Positions 1 to 4,893 of a stretch of 5,437 bases of DNA are shown one piece after another (position 1 is the first letter of the stretch; each line of letters opens with the position of its first letter). The notes beneath the pieces were generated by a model, which was not told where the DNA came from, searched no databases, and saw nothing but the letters and a program-made list of their open reading frames with translations. Source of the stretch: Bacillota bacterium (GTDB taxonomy: Bacteria > Bacillota > Sulfobacillia > JAJZYS01 > JAJYTV01); contig JAJYNV010000038.1 of the NCBI GenBank assembly GCA_021786135.1, positions 1 through 5,437 of the forward strand, read 5' to 3'. The translations under genes and the position numbers were made by a program.

Positions 1-6
1 TCCGAT

Positions 7-552
7 CTACACGTACTCACCACAGACCGAGCAGGCAGTGCGGTTGAAGGAGCCCCTGGCTGGCTGATACGCGAAGTCCTGGACCTCGCGGACGTCGAAT
101 AGGGCATCGTCCGATTGCCCAAGTGTCCACAGGATCGCGGCGTCCGTGACGTCGGCCGGGATCCCGGACGGCTCGATGCCGCGCTTGCGCCAAGCAAAGA
201 ACTCCTGCTCGCCGAAGGCGTCCAGGAAGTCGCGGCGCAGGGCGTAGCGCACCGCCGTCTTCCCTGGATACCAGAACGTAGCCGCCAGCTTACCCCAGTA
301 GGTCTTCTCGATCAGCGTCTTGCCGAATGTGGCGCCAGTGACGGCCTGGATGCCGTCCATCAGACAGGTCTGGGGATGCCCTTCGCCGAGCTCGCAGATC
401 ACGTGCAGCGTGTGGTCCATCTCGCGGCTGACCTGCAGATGCTCGAGTGCCAGGGCGCCCATGCGGTAGCCAAGCGGCATGAACGGGCAGCGGTGGCCGT
501 GGAACTCAAAGGCCCACTCGGGCGGTGCGTAGCGATGTTCAGCGATGCCCAC
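7..552 (-). CDS. FmdE-family (formylmethanofuran dehydrogenase subunit E-like) zinc protein
   Basis: The 181-residue product matches the FmdE family. Near the N-terminus is the HGHRCP motif (His18, His20, Cys22), followed by a PLGYRMG helix start. Cys63 and Asp66 precede the second signature TGATFGK (72-78). A CSVCGEYV segment (Cys174, Cys177) forms the extreme C-terminus. In the family the His/Cys residues of the first motifs bind a metal, usually zinc. The name comes from a methanogen operon; bacterial members mostly lack methanofuran partners and their reaction is unknown. The start is GTG, chosen because AGGAGG lies 10 nt upstream. Longer relatives carry a C-terminal treble-clef finger with two CxxC pairs; here only the first pair remains before TAG, so the finger looks half-present. 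No signal peptide or membrane segment is seen, so it should be cytosolic. A 601-bp gap separates it from the thioredoxin gene, so it may have its own promoter. Family call is firm; function is not. Confidence 0.88.
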   Translation of the reverse strand: MGIAEHRYAPPEWAFEFHGHRCPFMPLGYRMGALALEHLQVSREMDHTLHVICELGEGHPQTCLMDGIQAVTGATFGKTLIEKTYWGKLAATFWYPGKTAVRYALRRDFLDAFGEQEFFAWRKRGIEPSGIPADVTDAAILWTLGQSDDALFDVREVQDFAYQPARGSFNRTACSVCGEYV

Positions 553-562
553 TTCGGATTGT

Positions 563-568
563 CCTCCT
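563..568 (-). promoter_or_regulatory. Shine-Dalgarno of the FmdE-family gene
   Basis: The minus strand reads AGGAGG here, 10 nt before the GTG at 552. It supports GTG as the true start, and no competing ATG sits at a suitable distance. Confidence 0.75.
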
Positions 569-795
569 GGCGACTCGAAATTTGCGTCTGACCTCGGTGC
601 CCCAGAAGTCTTGCCACCGGCCTGGGATGCGGGGCAGAACTCTCGCAGCCAAAAGACCGAGGCCCTTCCCGGCCATGCCGATCACGGACCCGTGAGGCCA
701 GTGCAGGTGCGCACCCTCTCGCCTCAGGCACCTCCGGGGCGCAGGGCGCACCTGCCTCTAGGCGGTCACCTCCTTCGCAGCCTCTCCGCACTGCC

Positions 796-882
796 ATGAG
801 GAAGCTGTACCGGATCTGGATATGCCCCTGCTGCGGCGGCGGGATGCAGTTGGCATGGCCGCGCGTATGGGGCGACGGCTAG
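796..882 (+). CDS. Possible 28-residue Cys-motif microprotein (weak)
   Basis: An ATG-started 28-codon frame begins MRKLYRIW and continues with ICPCCGGGMQ, then ends WGDG at a TAG inside the palindrome at 875-896. The CPCCGGGM piece resembles half of a zinc ribbon; similar CPCCGGRM strings occur near the C-terminus of IS91-type transposases, so it could be a transposase scrap rather than a gene. No Shine-Dalgarno precedes the ATG, the same frame is open well upstream of the ATG, and it is the only plus-strand candidate in a minus-strand region. Kept only because the Cys-Gly cluster is less random than its surroundings. Confidence 0.15.
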   Translation: MRKLYRIWICPCCGGGMQLAWPRVWGDG

Positions 883-896
883 CATGCGCTAGCCGT
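875..896. repeat. Perfect 9-bp palindrome with 4-nt centre
   Basis: Arms ACGGCTAGC (875-883) and GCTAGCCGT (888-896) flank ATGC. Each arm contains the self-complementary hexamer GCTAGC, so the element is at once an inverted repeat and two GCTAGC sites centred 10 bp apart, one helical turn. It could bind a dimeric protein or fold into a hairpin in RNA. No T-run follows on either strand, so it is not a classical intrinsic terminator. Confidence 0.6.
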
Positions 897-1153
897 GCGG
901 CCCTCGCAGGACCTGCCGAGGCGGCGCACGGGTCCTGGCTGGAACGCGGGCGTGACGCCGAAGCAGCCGACATTTGCGCCAAGGAGCGGATGCCATAGAC
1001 AGCAGCGGGTGGGGCGAGCAGCTCCGGCTGGCTGGCTGGCCCGCTGCGGGAGAGCGTGCGCAGAGAGCCAGGCCGTCGCACACCAGGATCGCTGGATCGT
1101 GGTGGTCGGCTCTGAACGGGTTGTGCGGTCCATGCAGCACGGCGCTCGCGCGA

Positions 1154-1459
1154 CTAGCTCCGGCGGAATCGCAGGGGCACGCTCGCGCTGGTCTCAGGGG
1201 ATGTACTCTGGCCCCGATCCGCTGCAGATCCGGTGAGCCACTGAAGGATCTCCTGCTTGGACGGGATGCGGCCACTGCAGAGCAGGGCGCCGTCGACGAC
1301 CAGAGCCGGGGTGTGCATGACGCCGTAACTGAGGATCTCGGGAATGTCCGTGACATCGATGAATGCGGCATCCGGCTGTACAGTCGCCGCCACGCTGCGC
1401 ACCAAAGCCTCGAGTCGCCTGCAGTTGGGGCATCCGGTGCCCAGGATCCTGATCTCCAC
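1154..1459 (-). CDS. Mini-thioredoxin (redox-active disulfide protein 2 type)
   Basis: The 101-residue product has a thioredoxin-like core of about 76 residues. A first strand MEIRILGTG leads into the CPNC active site (Cys10, Cys13). A helix and a strand (AAFIDVTD) follow, then the cis-proline loop HTPALVVDG (Pro51) and a last helix KQEILQWL. This is the small thioredoxin family often encoded beside DUF318/ArsP permeases. The CPNC pair predicts dithiol-disulfide exchange in the cytosol; there is no signal peptide. Cys61 is a third cysteine just after the last strand. Residues 77-101 form a Ser/Arg-rich tail beyond the fold, which may be disordered. The start is GTG, supported by AAGGAGGAG ending 6 nt upstream. 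It lies 27 nt after the permease stop, so it is cotranscribed. Likely role: keeping permease or cargo thiols reduced (inference). Confidence 0.88.
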   Translation of the reverse strand: MEIRILGTGCPNCRRLEALVRSVAATVQPDAAFIDVTDIPEILSYGVMHTPALVVDGALLCSGRIPSKQEILQWLTGSAADRGQSTSPETSASVPLRFRRS

Positions 1460-1465
1460 GTTCTA

Positions 1466-1474
1466 CTCCTCCTT
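1466..1474 (-). promoter_or_regulatory. Shine-Dalgarno of the mini-thioredoxin gene
   Basis: The minus strand reads AAGGAGGAG, ending 6 nt before the GTG at 1459. It is a near-perfect anti-16S match and decides the GTG start. Confidence 0.8.
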
Positions 1475-1486
1475 GCCTTCCTACGG

Positions 1487-2572
1487 CTAGACGACAGCGT
1501 TGAAGACGTAGCCGATGATGATGATCGCCACGGTGACGACAGCGACGAAGATCCCGATCAGCTTCGGCTTGATCACCTTGCGCAGAATGATCATCTCCGG
1601 CGTCGAGATGGCGGTGATCGCCATCATGAACGCAAGCGCGGTGCCGATGGGCAGGCCCTTGCTGATCAGGGCCTGCACGATCGGAATCGTCCCGGCAGCG
1701 TTCGAGTAGAGCGGAATGGCGATCAGCACGGCGATCAGCACGGCAAATGGGTTGCCGCGGCCAGCGTACCGTACCACCAGGCTCGTCGGAGCATAGCCGT
1801 GGATCAGCGCGCCGAGCGCGATACCTCCGAGCACCCACGGGAAGATGCGGCGCAGGAGATCCAGGCTGTAGGCGACGGCGTCGCGGATGCGCTGGCGGAA
1901 CGTGGGCTGGACCTCTGCGACCGCGCCGACCTTGACCTTGTAGACGTAGTCTTCCACCTGGTCCTCCAGATGGAACCTGCCGATGACATTACCGGCCGTG
2001 ATGGCCACGATGAGACCGAGGCCCACATAGAGCAGTCCCACCCACCAGCCGAAGAGACCGGCCAGGAGCACCAGCGCGACCTCGTTCACGACGGGCGACG
2101 AGATGAGGAAGGCGAACGTCACCGCAAGGGGCAGTCCCGACTCGACAAAGCCTATGAAGAGCGGCACCGCCGAGCAGGAGCAGAACGGCGTCACGATGCC
2201 GAGGAGTGCGGCGAACACGGTGCCTGCGAACTCGCCTTTGCCGACGAGCGCAGCCTTGACGCGCTGCGGCGGAAAGTAGCTGCGGATGACGCTGACCGCG
2301 GTGATGATGCCGACCAGCAACAGGAAGATCTTCGGCACGTCGGTCGCAAAGAAGTCGACGGCCATACCGATGCGTGCCGTCGGCGCGAGATGGAACACGC
2401 CGTACGCGAGCCAGTTGGCGAACACCTGCAGGTTCATGTAGAGCCAGATCCAGATGCCCGCCACGGCGACGATCCCTGCCAGCACCGGCACGTCGACGGC
2501 AAGCGGACTGCGGCGGGGCCCCTTTACGTCTGACTGCGCCGACAGGGGCGCAGAGGGTGACTTCTGAGACAT
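1487..2572 (-). CDS. ArsP-like permease (DUF318/UPF0718 family)
   Basis: This 361-residue integral membrane protein has about eight or nine hydrophobic segments. The first lies at about 27-47; later ones lie near 82-98, 117-140, 147-172, 175-196, 244-260, 275-296, 305-325 and 336-358. A hydrophilic loop (about 199-242) splits it into two halves. Family signatures are TPFCSCSAVPL (128-138, with Cys131 and Cys133), SSPVVNEVAL (158-167), PLYSNAAGTIPI (287-298) and STPEMI (323-328). ArsP members of this family export trivalent organoarsenicals; others have no known substrate. The CSC pair is the expected soft-metal or redox site. The frame is open further upstream, but ATG at 2572 was chosen because GAGGGGAGAG precedes it and it avoids overlap with arsR. 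It sits 28 nt after arsR and 27 nt before the thioredoxin gene, so ArsR control is likely. Substrate is unproven: organoarsenical, other metalloid or thiol compound. Confidence 0.9.
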   Translation of the reverse strand: MSQKSPSAPLSAQSDVKGPRRSPLAVDVPVLAGIVAVAGIWIWLYMNLQVFANWLAYGVFHLAPTARIGMAVDFFATDVPKIFLLLVGIITAVSVIRSYFPPQRVKAALVGKGEFAGTVFAALLGIVTPFCSCSAVPLFIGFVESGLPLAVTFAFLISSPVVNEVALVLLAGLFGWWVGLLYVGLGLIVAITAGNVIGRFHLEDQVEDYVYKVKVGAVAEVQPTFRQRIRDAVAYSLDLLRRIFPWVLGGIALGALIHGYAPTSLVVRYAGRGNPFAVLIAVLIAIPLYSNAAGTIPIVQALISKGLPIGTALAFMMAITAISTPEMIILRKVIKPKLIGIFVAVVTVAIIIIGYVFNAVV

Positions 2573-2577
2573 GTGCA

Positions 2578-2587
2578 CTCTCCCCTC
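2578..2587 (-). promoter_or_regulatory. Shine-Dalgarno of the permease gene
   Basis: The minus strand reads GAGGGGAGAG, with its GGAG core 7 nt before the ATG at 2572. It fixes this start over the longer open frame, which would run back into arsR. Confidence 0.7.
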
Positions 2588-2600
2588 GACCAGCTTCCAG

Positions 2601-3014
2601 TCAGCCGCATCGACCAGAGGGTGCAGAAACCTTTTGGCCCGCCCCGGGTCGCCGCGCGCACCGCGTCGGCCTCGCCCCGCTGCCTGCCCGAGGAGACTCG
2701 CCTTCTGCCTCCGCGTCAGCATGCGCATCCGGGCCAGGCTGCGGCAGGGTGGCCCGAAGCGTCGCAAACGCTTCATACTCCAACCGGTAATCCAGCCAGC
2801 GGCCCCTCCGCTGGGCGCTGACGAGGCCAGCGTTTCGCAGGATGCCGAGGTGGTAGGAGAGCAGATTCCCCGCGATCGGCCCGATGGCCGACTGGATCTC
2901 ACAGACGCACCGAGGCCCTCGCTCCAGTACGGTCACGATCTGTAGGCGCACGGGATCCGCCAGTGCCTGAAACTGGACGGCCTGCGTCGATTCAAGATTT
3001 TTTGTGCTAATCAT
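2601..3014 (-). CDS. ArsR/SmtB-family metal(loid)-sensing repressor
   Basis: The 137-residue product begins MISTKNLES and enters the family core at QFQALADPVRLQIV (14-27). RCVCEI (35-40) carries Cys36 and Cys38, aligned with the metal-responsive CVC of E. coli ArsR (CVCDLC). The third cysteine is replaced by Gln41. The recognition helix is NLLSYHLGILRNAGLV (50-65), followed by the wing RRGRWLDYRLEYE (69-81). Family members bind operator DNA as dimers and release it when As(III) or similar ions bind. The core ends near residue 91; a 46-residue Ala/Gly/Arg/Pro-rich tail with Cys119 and Cys136 follows, which is unusual for a family of roughly 100-120 residues. The frame is open for 106 more codons upstream, but ATG at 3014 fits the family start and falls in an AT-rich island. 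No Shine-Dalgarno lies in range (nearest AAGGAA is 19 nt away). As first gene before the permease it is presumably autoregulatory. Confidence 0.88.
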   Translation of the reverse strand: MISTKNLESTQAVQFQALADPVRLQIVTVLERGPRCVCEIQSAIGPIAGNLLSYHLGILRNAGLVSAQRRGRWLDYRLEYEAFATLRATLPQPGPDAHADAEAEGESPRAGSGARPTRCARRPGAGQKVSAPSGRCG

Positions 3015-3021
3015 GTTTGAA
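2991..3021. promoter_or_regulatory. Candidate arsR operator/promoter over the start codon
   Basis: This short stretch is strikingly AT-rich against its GC-rich surroundings. It is bounded by an inverted repeat, TTCAA (2991-2995) and TTGAA (3017-3021), with 21 nt between. On the minus strand a TACACT (3021-3026) resembles a -10 hexamer and would place the transcript start at or next to the arsR ATG. No good -35 is seen at 16-18 bp. ArsR proteins commonly bind imperfect AT-rich inverted repeats overlapping their own promoter. Confidence 0.35.
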
Positions 3022-3155
3022 GTGTAGGTCGGCTTCCTTCTGTCCCGCCACGTCCATCCGCACGCTATGCAAGGGAGCGTAGGGTCCTCCGGCTGCCAAC
3101 AACCGGACCGGCGCATGGCCATCGAGCGCGCGAAGATCTCCTTTGGGCAACAATG

Positions 3156-3186
3156 CGGGAGCCCCCGACGGACCTCTGGGCTCCCG
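3156..3186 (-). terminator. GC-rich hairpin, possible terminator of the upstream operon
   Basis: CGGGAGCCC (3156-3164) and GGGCTCCCG (3178-3186) form a perfect 9-bp stem with a 13-nt loop. It lies about 285 nt past the flavoprotein stop and 140 nt before arsR, a reasonable place to end the upstream transcript. After the stem the minus strand reads CATTGTTG, only weakly T-rich, so a factor-dependent stop or an RNA-stabilising hairpin is equally possible. Confidence 0.35.
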
Positions 3187-3332
3187 ATTCTGGGTGGACC
3201 GCTCTCAATGCAAAGTGCCCCACCGCGACCCGACACCGCGCGGCAGAGCTCAGCTTCTCGCCGCGGTTGGAGCGCAAGCCCAGGCTTGAAGGCAGCGGCT
3301 GCGCTCAACGCATCAGGCGGGTTGTCTCCCAC

Positions 3333-3353
3333 CGTCAGCTCCCGCTCCTGACG
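3333..3353. repeat. Small inverted repeat in the spacer
   Basis: CGTCAG (3333-3338) and CTGACG (3348-3353) are exact complements separated by 9 nt. It is about 120 nt downstream of the flavoprotein stop. It could be a weak hairpin or a protein site; a 6-bp match is not far above chance. Confidence 0.3.
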
Positions 3354-3471
3354 ATGGTCGAAGCAGGCGATGAACCGCTTCTCGCGGACATGCGACCGGC
3401 GGCTTTACACACCGCCCCTACCATCATCCGCCACAGGGTATCCCGGGCCCCGCGATCTCGAAGAGGGTCAC

Positions 3472-4875
3472 TCAGGCAAGTGCCGCCTGCGCCAGCTCCA
3501 TCACCACTTCGTTCAGGGTCGGATGTACGTGGATCGTGTCTGCCAGCGCCTGGACCGTGCCATGGTGCGCCAGCAACTGCGTCGCCTCGGCGACAAGCTC
3601 GCTCGCGCCGCGCCCCGCCACCTGCAGGCCGTGCAGAAGGCCGGTGCCGGGATCCCAGATCAGTTGCGCCAGGCCCTCGATATCGCCCAGGATGCGGGCC
3701 TTCGCGTCCTGCGCGAATGAGAGCCGCACCTGGCGCCATTCCGGATGCCGCTGCAGGTCCCGGCTGTCCGCCCCGACCGCAGCCACCTCCGGTTCCGTGA
3801 AGACCACATGCGGGACCACGAGCGGCTCGTAGGCGAAGGGACCGTGCACGAGGTGCCGGGCGGCGATGAGTGACTGCCTGGTCGCGGCATGTGCCAGCAT
3901 GGCCTGGCCGTTGACGTCACCGGGCGCGTAGACGCCCGGCACAGCCGTCTGGAAGAAGGGGTCCACCGGAATCTCGCCGCGCTGGCCTATACGCAGGCCA
4001 ATTTCCTCGAGTCCGAGGCCGGCAGTGTTCGGCCGCCGCCCGACCGCGATCAGGACCTGCGCCGCGTGCAGGACGGCGCGATCTCCCGTCGCCGTCTCGT
4101 AGACCACCTCATAGGCCTGCGGATGCGCACGGTCGATGCTGAGCACCTGCACCCCGGTTTCCACCGCGACGGTGAAGGGCGCCCGCTTGAAGCCCTGGGT
4201 CACGGCCTCCGACATGGCAGGGTCCTCGCTCGAGAGGATGCGCGGCATGGTTTCGAGGATATGGACCTGACTGCCGAAGCGGCTGTAGATGGTCGCAAGC
4301 TCGCAGCCGATGTAACCGCCGCCGATGATCGCGAGCGACGGCGGGATGCGCGGCAGCATCAGGGCTTCGCGGCTCGTCCAGATGTCCTGGTTGTCCGCGC
4401 CGGGTACAGCGAGCGGCACAGGCGCCGCGCCTGGCGCCACGAAGACGTGGTCGGCCGTGAGAAGGCGCTGGTCGCCGGTGGGCAATGTCACCTGCACCTC
4501 CCTGGGCGAGAGCAGGCGGGCCGTCCCCTGCACAAGCTCGATGCCGAGGCTCTCCGAGCGCCGGCGGGCGCCCTCGACCCGCACCCTGAGCATCTCCATC
4601 TTCCGCCGGTTGATCTGAGCCGTGTGCGGCCGCCCGGGTGCGGTGCCCTCGATGCCGAATGCCTCGGCCTCGTACATCGCCGCGATGCGTCCAGCCGATT
4701 CGAGATAGATCTTGGAGGGGATGCAGCCCTCGAATAGGCACGCGCCGCCGAGCCCGGCGCCAGCTTCCACCACCGCCACGCGCAGCCCGGCCTTGGCTAC
4801 CAGCTGCGCCCCCGGGGTCGCGCCGGGTCCACCGCCGATCGTTACGAGGTCGTACCTCTCCATGAGGATCGCCAT
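3472..4875 (-). CDS. FAD-dependent disulfide oxidoreductase (dihydrolipoyl dehydrogenase / mercuric reductase-like)
   Basis: The 467-residue product is a complete class I pyridine nucleotide-disulfide oxidoreductase. In order it shows the FAD-binding GGGPGA (14-19) with Glu37 ending the second strand; the redox disulfide GGACLFEGCIPSK (Cys46, Cys51); and the NAD(P) site IIGGGYIGCELA (184-194) with Glu208, favouring NAD. It then shows the second FAD motif APGDVNG (317-323), the interface PHVVFTEPEVAAVG (355-368), and the catalytic HPTLNE (His451, Glu456). It should pass electrons from NAD(P)H through FAD to a disulfide, or the reverse. There is no N-terminal lipoyl or HMA domain and no C-terminal CysCys pair visible, so it is not a classical MerA. 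No 2-oxoacid dehydrogenase genes are near. The active-site spacer LFEG differs from the usual LNVG. Start is uncertain: GAAGGG abuts ATG 4875 and is 12 nt before ATG 4863 (463 residues, MERYDLV), so the shorter start is credible. It lies 18 nt after the transporter gene. Confidence 0.88.
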   Translation of the reverse strand: MAILMERYDLVTIGGGPGATPGAQLVAKAGLRVAVVEAGAGLGGACLFEGCIPSKIYLESAGRIAAMYEAEAFGIEGTAPGRPHTAQINRRKMEMLRVRVEGARRRSESLGIELVQGTARLLSPREVQVTLPTGDQRLLTADHVFVAPGAAPVPLAVPGADNQDIWTSREALMLPRIPPSLAIIGGGYIGCELATIYSRFGSQVHILETMPRILSSEDPAMSEAVTQGFKRAPFTVAVETGVQVLSIDRAHPQAYEVVYETATGDRAVLHAAQVLIAVGRRPNTAGLGLEEIGLRIGQRGEIPVDPFFQTAVPGVYAPGDVNGQAMLAHAATRQSLIAARHLVHGPFAYEPLVVPHVVFTEPEVAAVGADSRDLQRHPEWRQVRLSFAQDAKARILGDIEGLAQLIWDPGTGLLHGLQVAGRGASELVAEATQLLAHHGTVQALADTIHVHPTLNEVVMELAQAALA

Positions 4876-4893
4876 CCCTTCAAGACCCTGGTT

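Larger units (their letters stand above)
553..1153. other. 601-bp gap with no convincing gene
   Basis: Open frames cross this stretch on both strands, but their translations are rich in Arg, Ala, Ser and Pro and show no recognisable domain, as expected of chance frames in GC-rich DNA. The only distinct objects are a perfect palindrome (875-896), a 28-codon plus-strand ORF with a CPCCGG motif (796-882), and an AAGGAGGTGACC on the minus strand (764-775) with no start codon at a usable distance. The gap presumably holds the end of the arsR-permease-thioredoxin transcript and the promoter of the FmdE gene, but no clear terminator T-run or sigma-70 promoter could be recognised. Confidence 0.5.
3015..3471. 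other. 457-bp spacer between flavoprotein gene and arsR
   Basis: No frame here gives a recognisable protein. The arsR frame stays open upstream to about 3332, but that extension has no family similarity and is best read as chance in GC-rich DNA. The spacer holds an inverted repeat at 3333-3353, a strong hairpin at 3156-3186 and, next to arsR, the probable promoter. It most likely separates two transcription units. Confidence 0.5.

Noticed and set aside
1086..1099. Direct repeat GGATCG-CT-GGATCG
   Set aside because: Only two 6-base copies; within chance for this composition and no associated gene or mobile-element ends.
974..2533. 519-codon open frame on the plus strand
   Set aside because: It runs antisense to the permease and thioredoxin genes. 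Its Asp/His/Arg-rich content is what the reverse complement of hydrophobic Val/Ile/Ala codons gives, and it has no domain or ribosome binding site.
2573..2902. 110-residue N-terminal extension of the permease
   Set aside because: It overlaps arsR in another frame, is Arg/Gly/Ser-rich without membrane character, and a good Shine-Dalgarno marks the ATG at 2572.
3015..3332. 106-residue N-terminal extension of the ArsR protein
   Set aside because: No similarity to the family, it crosses a strong hairpin, and the AT-rich promoter-like island lies at the shorter start.
3406..3417. TACACACCGCCC, identical to a universal 16S rRNA segment
   Set aside because: The match stops after 12 bases and the flanks do not resemble 16S rRNA. 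The 16S-tail-like TCACCTCCTT at 766-775 is 2.6 kb away, so both are chance.
3889..4737. 282-codon plus-strand frame
   Set aside because: It lies wholly antisense to the flavoprotein, whose motifs are intact; the frame has no recognisable features.
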